A stretch of 64,000 nucleotides of DNA from Liriodendron chinense (GCA_003013855.2 ML058433.1:8741966-8805965); one strand, 5' to 3'. Shown: positions 23,401 to 37,400, counted from the first letter of the stretch. Translations and numbers: made by a program. The notes: generated by a model not told the origin, from the sequence alone.

Positions 23401-25365
23401 ACGCTTATGATATGTGGGACCCACCGTATTGTGTGTGGTACATCCAATTTGTACATCATGTGCTTCCCTTAATGCTCTCTCCTATGGGGAAAAAATAGTT
23501 TGATTGATCATCAAATGGACTGCCCGAGAGGGAATGATGAGATGTCCACCATTAAAAACTTTTAGATTGTATTTGGGGCCTACTACGATGGGTGGAGGAC
23601 ATCCAATCCGTGGAGGACATCCAATCCGTCCAGTGTGTCCATGCTTTGATGCTCTCCTAACCCTATAATAATAATAATAAAGACTTTTTTTATGTGATTT
23701 GCCGATTTTTTTGGGATTTACCACCCCAAGCTCTATGTGGTGTGATACCTACTTTATACACCATAAATACTTTACAAATTAACCAAACACATAATCTATT
23801 TACCTATAAATAGATTATCACTTAAAAGTCAACAGAATATCATGTAAATAGTTTACACCTGAAACTCTTGTCAAGTATTAAGTGTTTACAACTTAAGATT
23901 TTATAAGTCGAATGATCCCTTTAGAAAGTGTAGAAACAATCTCCAAAGTTTGTTTCATAATTCTTTTACTTCTTGGTTTTCATTCCTCTTCATTTTTATT
24001 TTTATCTTCTACACTTTAAACTAATTAAAGTTATTTGTGTATCACTTATTTCTTTTATATATTTCATAAGAAATATATTCTTTAAAAAATTTACATCTCT
24101 TGCTTTAATTATAGTATTAGGACATAGAATATTATCATTAGATTTTAAAACTACAAATCTAAGTACATAATTTTCTTTTCTTAGTGGTTGGTAATCCTAC
24201 CTTAGTAAGGCACCCCTACACTCTAAATTTTTTTTTAACTTGAAGTGCGGTTTTTTCAAAGTTCATATGGTATTTTTTTAATTATCTTATGAGGCATCCT
24301 ATTTTGAATGTAATAGACAAGGAGAATTGCTTCTCCCCACATATTAGATAATAACTTATAACTATTTAACATAGCATTTATCATTTTTTTAAGTTTTATT
24401 ATTTCATTATGCTATTGTTCTAGTGTATGGGATGTAGATGTTTGTGCCAATGCCCATGGGTTAGCTGTACTAGGGTTTTTTTTTTCCCTTCTTCAGATAG
24501 CTCCCTCCCTATTTGCTATATTGTGAATAACCCCTCCCTTGTAAATAAGCCCTGCATATTTCAACATTAAACAAAACGGCCCAATTTGTCATTTTTTAAC
24601 GAACCTAGGCTACTTTAGAGAGAATACCATATTGTCCCACTTTAAACGAGATACTTAAGCCTACCTCACACCCTCTATCCCCAAATCCCAAAAATCGCTC
24701 AATCTCCCTCTTCCTCAAAATCTCTCAACCTCCCTCTCCAAAATCCCCTACCAAAGTATCCCTCTGTCTCTCACACACACGCACAAAATATATTTGTTGC
24801 TTTGTCTCAAGAAGAAGAAGACCGAATGAATGGTTCGGATCTCAAACATAGAACCTACTGATGACTTTCCACTTTACGCACAATGGTAAAACCCTCTTTT
24901 GGGGGTTGGCTAACAGCTTTAAGAAGAGGGGTTTTTACACTAGCAAAAGGGCCATATGCAAAATCCCTAGCTTTTGAAGAGAAATGTGACATGAGGCCAT
25001 ATAAGCACGCAAGCAAACGTCAACACAAAATTTGAAGTGATGCTGAAATCTTGTAGTCATCTCTAGTCTCACGGGCATTCTGTAGAGTACCATTCCCATA
25101 GGAAAGATTGAAGAGAACATTGCCCTTACCATTCAGTGCCAAAACCAATATTATGCAGCAAGTTACACAGACTATAAACAGTATTTTCAAATACAATATG
25201 TTTTAAAGATCAGGCTGCAACCACTCAACAAACACATGCATACCAATCATAATTTATACAACTAAGACGCCACATTTCTTATTTTTATGGGATTGACAAA
25301 GACGACTAGTATAGTTTATTCACTCGCTGTGTCCAAAGAGATGGGCATTTCTTGCCTTTCAGGAT
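23401..25365. other. Intergenic, mostly AT-rich
   Basis: Holds two tandem copies of 'gtggaggacatccaatccg' (about 23,592-23,630), a short (ATA)n run near 23,668, and a CT-rich strip at 24,680-24,790. No gene could be supported except the doubtful frame at 24,840-25,165. Confidence 0.4.
24845..25165 (-). pseudogene. Doubtful gene fragment with one in-frame stop
   Basis: Read on the minus strand, one frame stays open for about 105 codons except for a single TGA near 25,018. Its composition is protein-like (KGNVLFNLSYGNGTLQ before the stop; GLMSHFSSKARDFAYGPF after), and the TGA could be a decayed CGA. I do not recognise the family and see no flanking exons. Could equally be chance. Confidence 0.2.
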
Positions 25366-25484
25366 CTATAGGCGGTCACCTGAGATAATGGAATGAAGCT
25401 GTTTTGCTGTCCACGTGACCTCCGAAAGGATACATAGAGGAGCCACAATCTCTTCCGCAAATGTCATGAGTAGGACCTGGCATT
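25366..25484 (-). CDS. LIN-like E3 ligase, last coding exon
   Basis: Too short for an ORF scan; found by splice phase. Acceptor TTTGCAG|AATGCC; encodes ECQVLLMTFAEEIVAPL, EVTWTAKQLHSIIS and stops at TAG (25,366-25,368). A possible donor (TCAG|GTGACC) lies 12 bp before the stop; if used, WD40 exons would have to lie at lower coordinates, where I see none. Confidence 0.8.
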
Positions 25485-28400
25485 CTGCAAATGATTGCAA
25501 GACAAACGACATGCTGAAATCAGTTGAGATTCAATGGAAACACCGTACTGTGAAATTTTCGCCCCTATGCATGATCATGCAAGCATACATCCTCACTGGA
25601 AATTACAGAGGCAAATGTCCCATTTCTGGGCAGGGGAGGATTCCAGTGCCATTTGGTCCAGGAATTTTTTCAAACCCAATTCTAATTAGTAATTTCTGGC
25701 AGTGGTGGATCCCACAACAACTACCCCATTTAATCTTGTTTGGCATGGAGAATCTTGAAATGAAAATGTTCATGGAGAACTGCCATTGAGGGACCCATTG
25801 CTTTCAGAAACGTTTTTTTTCTTTTTTAACATTTCTAATCCAAACCCAGCGACATTTGACGTTTGCCCTTGAAACACCAACCTCAAGAAGCAGCATTTGC
25901 ACTAAAGACCAAACTAGCTCACCTGAAACCTTGCTGAAATTGAGCAGGGACATGGAAGCGAGCACTCGATGCTCAATTTGTGCATTCTTTAAGCTTTCTT
26001 TCAGTGGAGGGATGAGAGAAGAGAACAAAGATAACTGGAGTTCGGCGTTGGACAAAGCAACAAGTGCATGGCTAATCCATGCTACCATGGTGAGGCACGC
26101 ACTGACCAAGTCTGGGATTTTGGAGCTTAAACACTTGGAGATAGTCTCCAGGAATGACATCTTTCCATTATGGAGCAGTGAAGCCGCCATGTTCTTTGCC
26201 CACAGTTCTCTTTCTTTTTCTTCCTCCTGAAAATGGAAATCACAACTTCAATGACAATGAAAGAGTACCATGAATGAATGGTGGAATGTTGATAAACATG
26301 GGAAACCCGCAAGACAGAACCAAATTGAATTGAGTACTGATAAAGAGAATCATCCATGAATCAAAAAGCAAATATTAGTCAAATAAAGTCAGAACCAAAT
26401 TGAGATTCCTTAGTATTCATATTGAGGGATTGGGCTCCAAATTGCAGTTGCACTTTCGAGTTAGATTTGAAAGAAACATAACTGCGATTTGAGGGCTATT
26501 TCCTTGTTACAAATTGCTAGGAGGCATAACTAATTCCATCATTTACTCTCTGATGAAACTGAATGTTCACAGACTAAATGTTCACAACCTAATTCACTTG
26601 TGCATCCAAACGTGGCCTTAGCGTGCTTTTGGTTAAGTTTTGAAGTACAGACTTACACTATTTTTCCACAAAGGAAAACCTTGCGACCTAGGTTTTAAAA
26701 ACAAAAAGAACAAAAAAAAAATTGGCACATATAAGAATTTTAAAGCTTCAACAGACAAAACAAAGATCACAGCTTGCAGTTTTATAACTTACAAAAGCTG
26801 ATGGGGACAAAGAAAATAGAAGAAGATAAAAAAAAGAGGCAAAAGAAAATTGCATGAAGAGGTCGAACAAATAGAACTTACCGATGGCATGGTTCCATCC
26901 TCTTGGGGAAAATTGTCTGGAGAGTTGGCATCATAGCCATCATAGAATCCTGCTTGGTTTAGTAGCCAAGTCTCTGTCAATCTCTCTCCGGAGTATGAAA
27001 AATGGCCACCCAAGATAAGAAGAGCTTTGCAAGACTGTTCTTGTACTTTCTCATCAGTCAAACTACAGTCCAGAGCCACCATAAGTGCGTTTACCGCTGC
27101 TTCTGCATAGATGCTATCATGCCTTACGGGCTCTATCTGTAACAAGGTCAGCCCAATGATGAACATATCAAACTCCTAGTTACTTGTTCCTAATTTTGTT
27201 AAGGCCTGCATTTCAGCCAAACAGCAATGGAGTTTAAACATGTTCAAAATACAGACCTTTAGAATGTAGAAAAAACACTTGACTTTGTAGAGACTGCTAC
27301 AATTCAGACTCTAAGAGCACTTTTCTTGTGCTTGGAGCATGTCTAGTAGACCTCTACAGGCAGTAGTGAATAGGACGCTCCAACAAAGGTAGATGATGGG
27401 TTTGCATATTCATTACTATTTATCTAGTTCCCGTCTTAACAAGAGAAACCATGAAAACTAGCTTCATACACCATGTTCTTTAGCAGAGGATGAAAATGCT
27501 GCTAAAATTTGGGATGGCCTCACTACTGCCCCATGTTTTTTCAGAAAAGAAGACACAATACTGTGGATCATTGTCAGTGAAAAATAATATACAAGTATTG
27601 GAATGGAGACCCCATAATTTTTTTTCAAATATAACTTATCCAATTGCTGACCACAAACAACTGGGACAAGGAAATGATGACGATGACGATGACGATGACG
27701 ATGATGATGACGATGACTAATCCAGCCATTGCCGTGCTTTTGCACATATGATGCAAATATAATAGTGGGTTCTTGTATTCCGAGGAATTTACAAGATACG
27801 TGAGCTGGAACAGAGCATAGTAAAATGAAGATGAGTTTTTAATAACACATTACTGTAAATTTTTCTATAGTATTTTTAATTATTTAAGATATTCCAAGCA
27901 TCCACTGCAAAATATGCTGGGGATCTTCCACCACACAGTAGTTTCCGAATCCACAAAAAGGAATTAACTTGTTTTTAACAGCAGATAAGTAATTCAGTGA
28001 TAAAAAAGGAGATCCAAGTCCATGAGGAGGATGCCTTCAAAAACATTTTAGGGAGTCAAGGCCATAGGAATCAGGAAGTCAACTTGCTGTGACTCAACCA
28101 GCAACTAGTTAACCAGCCCAGGGTCAATAAATAGCTCAAATATAAAGTCATTAACCAAGCAAATTCCTCTTTCCCTGCCTCCCTGCCTCCTTCCCAAAAG
28201 TGGCATTGAATTGAAAAGTTCAACCACAATCATGACAATATGAAATACTTTGAACAAACATACCAGAAAATCCAAATGCAAGAGAAGTACAGCAACCAGA
28301 GGTCTTTGCTCAGGTGGACAGCTCTGGATATACACAAGCAGAACATGCAATGTATTTGTGATTCCCTCTTTCTGCAAACCTCTCAGGAGCAATGTGATTG

Positions 28401-31400
28401 CGGTCCTCCTGTGATGTGCAAAACAAGAAAACATGAACACCATTGAAAAACCAGAATCAAAATCAGATAAAAAGAAGAAGAAGAAGAAGATCTGATTCTT
28501 CCTTTCCATCAGCCTCCCTGGGAAGATAAGCATGCCCATAATATTAAGACTAAAAGAGGCAGATTTTGAAGACCACCCCACCTGTGGGCTAAAAAATAAC
28601 CAAAACACACTTCTGAAAAAAAAAAATTAAATAAATAAATCAAGGGCATATGTAACATGTGTCAAAGAAACAAATGCAAAATTCATGCAATTTAGTTCAT
28701 TTTGCATAAAAGTCAGGCAGTTTCAGTAATTTTACTACCCTGAAAACTATTTGGAGTTGACCTTGCGTGGTAAGTTTCATTCTATAAAAGACAACCTTCT
28801 AAACTCTTATTTCCCAGACTTAGCATAATTTTCCTTTAGAAGCTCACATCCAACAGAATATAAGATAACAGGAAGAATACATTGTCTTTTTGATGCAGGA
28901 CGCCCTAATTATGATGCATGCTCATGAACACATATAATCCAGCGGAAATAAAAGACAATGATAATCTAAAAATTCAACAACAACCATCATAAACTAAGAA
29001 AACCACAAAGAGACATGCAATGAAGCGGGCCATCATCACAACCACGAAGTAAAAAATTCAAATAATGCATAGGTTGGATCCGGTGAGGGATGGAACCTCC
29101 CGATCTTGCATGGTCATACCCAAATATCCAATGTGAATCACTAGTTCGATAGATCAAGGATTTTCTCGGATTAGGGATTTGAAAATCTGAGAAATTGGGA
29201 TTTTGATTCGATTCTCAAATTTAGGATTTCGAGGATTGGGGATAATGGAGATAGAGAGAGAAAAGGAAGAAGATATTACCTTAGAAGAATGTTGGAGGGG
29301 CACAAGAAGAAAAGAGAAGAAGAAGATTTGGGAAAAAGATGAAGTTCCAAGAGAGAGAGAAAGAGAGGAGGAAGAGGAGCCACCAAGCTTTTCTTAATCA
29401 ATAATCAATAACTAATGAAAAAGGTTTAGGGCAATACCCTTATAAAATTCAGAATTAGCATAATTACCAAAATACCCCTACTAACAAAATTTCAAAAAAA
29501 GACATTTGCATGAAAAAAATGTGCGCACACTAACCTAAAACTCAAATAAGTAAAAATGTATAAAATAAACTCAAATCTAAGATATCCAATGAGCTCCGAT
29601 GGTGTGATGAAAGTGGGCCACGACGAACCAACGGTCCGATCACATCATCATCACGATCCAACGGTCCGATCATCTCCTCCAAGCAACTTACACATGTTTT
29701 CCCAAGGTGGGGTCTTCTCAAATGTCTCGGACTACATGTGTAAGGTCTTCAATGCTTCTCAAGTCATCACGAACGACCCAGGCCCGTTATCATCGAGTCC
29801 TAAAGATATAGGTGTCACTCGCCTCCTACGCTGATAAACCCTAAAGGGCCCGATGTCCGCATCATTCTCCTCGTCTGAAAAGAACTCGACTCTGACGAGT
29901 TAAAACTCTTGTGGCGCTCTAGCAAATCCGGATCAACGTTCTGCAACTCCACTTCAGTAAACCACGTAGATTCTGACGGTGGTCTATTCTTCCATTTGAC
30001 AAGATACCTTTGGAAACTTCCATCTCCCGTGGAAACTATCTCTTCATCCACAATTTTTTCAATCTCTTCTTTACAAATAATAGGTGGGGGAAGGGGGGAG
30101 TAGGTTGTGAAGAAAATTCAGGGAATGGCCATAAAAGGGATAAGGGATCAATGGTAGGATTAGGGAAACGGACTAGATCCTCCACATTAAACGTTGGAAT
30201 AATGCCCATTTCAGGTAGAAGGTCTATCCTATAGGCATTAGACCCAATTCTTTGTAATACTTTGAATAGTCCAGCACTACGCGCTTGTGATTTCTTAGCG
30301 GTACCCTGAGGAAACCGCTCTGGCCTTATCCTCACCATTACATAATCTCCTTCCTAAATTTCTTGCAATCTACGATGCGAGTCAATTGAAAGCATATAAC
30401 TATCATTGCTTCTATTAATCCGCTGTCTAATATATGTATGCAATTCATGAATGTGTCAGGCAAATGCATTGGTCGACTCTGAAGACTTTTGGATGACAGA
30501 CATGGGTGAAACTAAATGACGCTCTGAAAAATCAACAAACTAGAAATAAACAATCCTATGACCTAGAACTTGGAAAACTGAAACAAAAGGACACTTCTCA
30601 TGGGTGACACATAATTTCTCATTATAAGTATTATAAACAAGGATGATTTTCAGGTATCCCAATACTTGAGAACACACACTATTAATACCAAGTCTTGAGC
30701 AGATCTTGGCATCAGCTATTATGTCCAAAATGTCATCAAGATGCGGGATAGGGACTCTGACCATCATATCTACCATGACGTGAATACGTAGCAAGGTGGC
30801 ATGACACTTAACTAAAGCTTTGTGGACGGCCAGAATATGCCCACATGTGCGCCATATGCTATCGTTTTTTAACGTGAAAAGGGCAGGTTTAACACACAAA
30901 ACAAAACTCCAACTCAAACTTTCCTTTTGGAATTCTTCCCCGAGAAGTTTATCAAATTGATGCTGCATTTCTATATTTTCTGCGGGGTTCACCTGGTATG
31001 GAGGAAAGCTTGATAGGACTGACCCAGGGACAAGATCGATTGTGTGCTGAATGTCTCATTTGGGTGAAAATTTATCCCATAAATCATCTAGTGGGATATC
31101 ACAAGTCATGTGGGTGTCCACCATCATATCCTCGCTAGTCTCCTTTTCAAATTCATTCGTGTGTATCATGGTAAGAGACTTAGATTGGGAATCTACATCA
31201 CTTAAGAAGTCGCACATAACATCTGGAAGTGGTGCAGTCTCAATTCCTTCAACCTTTTCATCACTAGCACACACTTCGTCATCCTCAACGATGATGAGCG
31301 ATGCCTCAATTTCTTCCATTTCATCACTAGTGACGTTAGGCATGTACTCTTCCACTTCATTAACATCATGTTTGGACCCATCCAACTTGCCGTTTACCAA

Positions 31401-34400
31401 GGCATAATGTTGATCATCTTTTCCATAGTTAGGGCTAGTCTGGTTGAATAACTCTAATTTGTCGTTGAGATTCTGGAAGGATTTTCTAGAATGGTTTTCA
31501 ATGTTGTCCAGACATCGAGATATAGCGGCCAAAGCTTCCAGAATCTAATCCTGATTCATGGTAGTGATGCGTAATCCTAAACCATGACCAAAACGAATGG
31601 GTACACAACGGAAGACTTGTCCTAAGTTCTTCATAAACTCGACTCTATGGACTGGATAACTCACAATATGAATGCGATGAATTTAAACTACAATGAACTG
31701 ACACTAAATAATTCTAGATGATGCAACTCAAATCTGAAAATTTTCCAAATTAGGAAACTCTCTAAAATTGGAAAGTTTCTAAAATTGAAAACTTCCTAAA
31801 TCTGGAAATTCTCCAAATTAGGAAACTTTCTAAAATTGAAAAGTTTCTAAAATTGAAAACTTTCTAAATCTGGAAATTCTCCAAATTAGGAAACTTTCTA
31901 AAATTGAAAACTTTCTAAATCTGGAAATTTCCTAAAACAGACCTAAAAATCAAAGCCCTAATTTTTTTTGATAACTCGATCTAGACAAAACCATGCAAGC
32001 CTAAGCTTTGATACCAAATTTGATGTAGGACGCCCTAATTATGATGCATGCTCATGAACACATATAATCCAGCGGAAATAAAAGACGATAAGAATCTAAA
32101 AATTCAACAACAACCATCATAAACTAAGAAAACCACAAAGAGACATGCAATGGAGCGAGCCATCATCACAACCACAAAGTAAGAAATTCAAATAATGCAT
32201 AGGTTGGATCCGGCAAGGGATAGAACCTCCCGATCTTGCATGGTCATACCCAAATATTCAATGTGAATCACTAGTCCGAGAGATCAAGGATTTTCTCGGA
32301 TTAGGGATTTGAAAATCTGAGAAATTGGGATTTTGATTTGATTATCAAATTTAGGATTTCGAGGATTGGAGATAATGGAGATAGAGAGAGAGAAGGAAGA
32401 AGCTCTTACCTTAGAAGAATGTTGGAGGGGCACAAGAAGAAAAGAGGAGAAGAAGATTTGGGAAAAAGATGAAGTTCCAAGAGAGAGAGAGAGGAGGAAG
32501 AGGAGCCACCAAGCTTTTCTTAATCAATAATCAATAACTAATGAAAAAGGTTTAGGGCAACACCCTTATAAAATTCGAAATTAGCATAATTACCAAAATA
32601 CCCCTACTAACAAAATTTCAAAAAAAGACATTTGCATGAAAAAAAGCGTGCGCACACTAACCCAAAACTCAAATAAGTAAAAATGCATAAAATAAACTCA
32701 AATCTAAAATGTCCAATGAGCTCCGATGATGGTGTGATGAAAGTGGGCCATGAAGAACCAACGGTCCGATCACATCATCATCACGATCCAACGGTCCGAT
32801 CATCTCCTCCAAGCAACTTACACATGTCTTCCCAAGGTGGGGTCTTCTCAAATGTCTCGGACTACATGTGTAAGGTCTTCAATGCTCCTCAAGTCATCAC
32901 GAACGACCCAGGCCCGTTATCATCGAGTCCTAAAGATATAGGTGTCACTCGCCTCCTACGCTGATAAACCCTAAATGGCCTGATGTCCGCATCATCACTT
33001 TTGTTAAGGAAATCAAAAACAAAAACCATGTCAATTCCACAGATATGCTTTGTTAGTGACTACCATTTAAGCTATTTAAAGAATTCTAAAAAATTGAAAG
33101 AAATCAAGCAACTCCCAAGAAAGAAAAGGCTTTTGACAACTAGACACAGACATGACAGAAGAATGAATGGTAAATCTCATGGACCTGTTAAGGCAAATCA
33201 GTTCAGTCAACAACAACACCGCATCCGTCCTTGAATTAGCTTCTTTGTAGTGCAGGAGCTGAATAAGACATGATATGTCTATGTTGCTCGCTACGTAATT
33301 TCTGCAACTGCCATCGGCCTTAATGCAGCAGGACAAAAGTGCAGTAGTGCGTGTTTTTTCTTCTAAGTTGCCCACTTCAAGCCTCCGAATAAGAAACCGC
33401 AAGCCTCCCAAAGAGATAAACAGTTTAGTATTCTCCATACTTTCCTCTGTGTTTAAGCTTGTGAGGAGCTGCTCTAATATGAACATAGCTGCAGTGTCCT
33501 TGGATCTACAGTTGTGTTTAGTTGAAACACCTTCTACGTGAGTGGCAAAAACCAAGAGATTTCTACAGTGTTCAGATTTCCATCCATCAATAACACGCTT
33601 CAAGACAAAATTAGTAGCTGGAACCACTACAGATCCCAGTGTCTGCCCAGTCGCTGGGCATGTTCTGTTGCCTCGATTGAACCATTCCTTAATGGCAAAT
33701 TGCTCATAGGTCTGACCAGTTTCTAGCGTGACGGGGTCTTTGAACAACCGACCTGTTAAAGGGCAGCAGAAATCCTTGGGAATGCTAGAGAAGAAAGAAC
33801 TTTCTTCAAAATATTCATAATTTCCATGCAGCCCTGCACTGATAAGACACAATCATGACTGGATTTTACGATTGTTTGAGGAAAAAAGGAATTATTGGCA
33901 AAGCAATAAAGAAGTTCATACCTAGAGCTTGTTACGGGTAAATCAATATTCAATGTTTCGGAGGTCAACGCAATTTTCTCAAGCTTGCACTCCATACAAG
34001 ATCTTTTGTTCCTCTGCTGCACTCAAAAGGCATTTTGAAAGTTGCAATTGTCAGGATCCAATGAATTCTTCATTTAGAAACCAATAAATTGACAAGTTTT
34101 CAGTACATTGGTATACAAATCGGGCACTGGCATGCACTTGGAATACAACATAGTAGGAGCAGAATCTGGGGAATCCTCAGTATGCTGCAGGTGGAAAACA
34201 GCTTTTGCTAGCTTCTTAAGAGTAAGCTCATTTGCTTTTGCATGTGAAATTAGATGTAGTATGGTGGTTGTCCCTGAGATGTTCGGTTTATTGTTGCTTT
34301 CTTCCTGGAGTTCTTTAACATCTTGAACCGCCACACAATGTGATCCCAATGCATTTAGTGTATTGCAGCTTTCTTCCTGGAGTTCTTTAACATCTTGAAC

Positions 34401-37400
34401 CACCAAACAATGTGATCCCGGTGCATTCTCAGGTGCCAAATCCTGCAGAGAGAGGCCAAATCCTGTATTAGGCTGAGGGGGGGGGGGGGGGGGGGAGGGG
34501 GGAATCATGTTTTCCAACTACAGTTCTAGATGTCACATTGAACTTGTGGAAAAAAAGCACAATCATGTTTTCCAACTACAGTTCTGGATGTCACATTGAA
34601 CTTTTGGAAAAAGCGGGTCCCCCCCCCCCCCCCCCCCCCCTCCCTTTGAAGGATGAACCAGCAACCTTTCCCCTACTTGAGTCAAAACTTGGGTCTGCAA
34701 TGGAATTTAACTTGTGTCCTATCTCAGTTTTCTTTCTTAGTTTTGAACATCGGTCATTGTTTCTTTCAGATATGCAATTTGCTTACACCCTCTTTTATTC
34801 ACTAGTTAGATCGTCACTGGAAAAAGAAATAATCACAAGCTTGCACGCATGCCAGTCATTGTTTATTTCGAACATGCAATTTGTGTACTCACTTTTTTTC
34901 AATGGTTAGGGCATGTTTGGATTGCGAATTACATCAATAATGTACCGTAATTACAAAGTACAATACCTATCTCCTGAAAACAGGAAATTTAGCCAATCCC
35001 GTGTTTGGGTAGTAACGCAGGGGCATTTTCACACCGGACTTGAGTGGGGTGGCCTATGTGATGCGGGGGCACACTTAGGGTGGGCGGCCCGTGCGATATG
35101 GACCCCGCCCGTGTGAAGCGGGTAGCTAGTGTGATGCGAACCCATAAGATGTGGGGCCCACGAAGGAGGGTTCGGCCGAGGGCCTGGCATCACAGCAGGT
35201 GGTTAGTCGTCCTGCGTCAGGTAGGCATTGTAAAATCATAATGATGATACTTTTACATTACTTCAATGTCAACTCAGAGAGAAAAATAAACTGATATGCA
35301 TATTTCAATAGGAGATTTCTACTGCAAAACAATGCAATTATAATGATTACAAATTCCTTTACCTATCTACTATTACATTTGCATTTGACCACCGAATTAC
35401 ATGTTTAAACGGATGTTGAAGAATCATAATGATGACACTTTTACAATACATTATTAATGTAATTCGCAATCCAAACAGGCCCTAAATCTTCACTGAAAAA
35501 AAAATATAAACGTGCATAGCAATCCAAACAGGCCCTAAATCTTCACTGAAAAAAATATAAGCATGCATGCATGCATGCACAATACACATACAGATATATA
35601 CTCCATTTTATTTATTTATTGATGGGCATATACTTCCTTTTATACAGCAGTCGAGTCTTCACTGAAAGAAAATAGCCATATGTGTGTGTAATAGCTTGGT
35701 TATTACAATGAACACATGCATGCGCATACACATACTCCCTTTTATACAAAGGTTAAATCCTCACAAGAGAAAATAGCCATGCGTGGGTGTGGGGGTGTAT
35801 GTGTTCTGTTGACAAGTACAAAAGGTCCAGTTGCAGGCAATGGAGGGACAAAAGGGGGACAGCTTTGAAGAAATTAAATATTGATAAAATAGTGGGCAAT
35901 TCATCCACACCATTGCCACAACCCTCAATTCTGAAAACCATTGCCACCAAGTGCCAATTGCGGTGATCAATTAGGCAAATGAATTGGCTAATTGATGTAA
36001 GTATACATTAAGAAGATAAATTCCCTAGTTGATGTGTTATATCTTGGAAGAATAACTCAAATGTCATTAAAACATGATAAATTCACTCCCTCTCTAGCAC
36101 CAAACCTGGAAAAATAATAAATTTGATATTTTGAGAAAAATACGCAGGAAAAAAAAAAAAAAAAAAAACAGAGAATCAATATCCAAAGAAAAAACTACTT
36201 GCTTGAATAGATTCATCCTCCCCTGTATCCTTGCAATGCTCGTGTTGAATATGTTGTTTTGTGTTAGTTCCTGGTTCAGTATAGCAAGTCCCTGCTCCAA
36301 ATTCTTCAGAAGCACCATCTAAGCTTTTCAAACAGGTACTGAAGCTCTCCTCCCCCTCTCCATCCTTCACTTCATCAGCCCCATATTTATTAGAAGGGAC
36401 ATCAACAGCTTCATACAGTCTTTTGTTGGTCATTGGCTGAGAAGAAGCATAACCAACTTTACTAGGTTCTAGCTCTGGAGGAAGTCCATGTGAATCTCCT
36501 GCTGAAGCTCCACAGACAGAAGTTGTAGGGGTAAGTATGGATGGAATGGTGGGAGCTCCAATTCCTTTCATAAGCCATTCCTTGTAATAAACTGCAAACT
36601 GGTAGGTACCACTATCCACTATTTCATTATATGCTTTCTCGAGATGCTTCATTTTCCTTGGCCTACTTGATGTGTTCAATATGGCCTCAGCTTCTTGGTT
36701 GAACCACAGTCGCAAATGTGAAAGATGAGGAAGGAAAAGTTGGTCCCACAGCTCTGGTAACAAAGTCTTCCGTGCTTGAAACGGTGAATCACAGAAAACC
36801 TGTAGAAGATGCTTTGAGGAAATCAAATCTTTCTTTCGGAGCTTATAAATAACGCTAAGGTAGAGACGGGCACAAGCCGCCAAATGTGAATTGGAAATTC
36901 CAGAAGTAAAGCCATCTTTAAAGCCCTTTGAATTTAAGCCTGCAATGACACTCAGCTGTAAAGAAGCTTTCTTCAATTCCGTTGGATTCCTTGATTTCTC
37001 AGCAACTCTTTCCACTGTTTCGACTGCATGTCTGAAATTAACAACCACTCCACTATCAACATGATAGGGTTCATCCAATCCAGTGGAGCTTAGGCATGAC
37101 AAACAATTCTGGCGAAGTGATGTTCGGAAAGTTTGATCATTCGGAAAACGCCTGAAATAATTGCTTAAGATTGAAATCATGGCTTGGACAGCAGCTTCAT
37201 CGAGCGCAGGTTCAGAAACTATTTGGTTGGGACTTAGATGCCTTTGACTCTGAAGATCACCTGAGTTTTTACTGCTCTGTGAACTATTTTGAGAAGCATC
37301 ATTCAAGTTCATTTTTACCAGCAAAGGCTTCGAGGATCTGTTTCTATATCTCCCATCTCCCAGTAAACCCTTCCCACTTACTTCATTTCTCTCATTTTCG

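Larger units (their letters stand above)
28886..33002 (-). mobile_element. Gutted chromovirus (Ty3/gypsy) in intron 4 of the E3 ligase gene
   Basis: LTRs at 28,891-29,874 and 32,021-32,994 are near-identical. On the minus strand the element starts TGATGCGGACATC and ends GTCC(T/A)(G/A)CATCA-like; flanks are CTTTT (28,886-28,890 and 32,998-33,002). Three extra bases (TGA) separate the right LTR from its duplication. A primer site TTTGGTATCAAAGC lies just inside the 5' LTR (32,005-32,018) and a purine tract (GAGGAGAA) just before the 3' LTR. The 2.1-kb interior keeps pieces of gag/leader, an RT start, the integrase tail and a chromodomain, in order, with the catalytic cores deleted. It is in the same orientation as the host gene. 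Confidence 0.9.

Noticed and set aside
25415..26230. Plus-strand frames of 124 codons
   Set aside because: Antisense to the E3 ligase terminal exons; the minus strand has splice sites and a conserved family sequence.
27464..27745. His-rich (minus) and Asp-rich (plus) frames
   Set aside because: Created by the GATGAC microsatellite in intron 5.
29203..29397. Glu/Lys/Arg-rich frame
   Set aside because: GA-rich stretch within the chromovirus LTR; the copy at 32.4 kb does not keep the frame.
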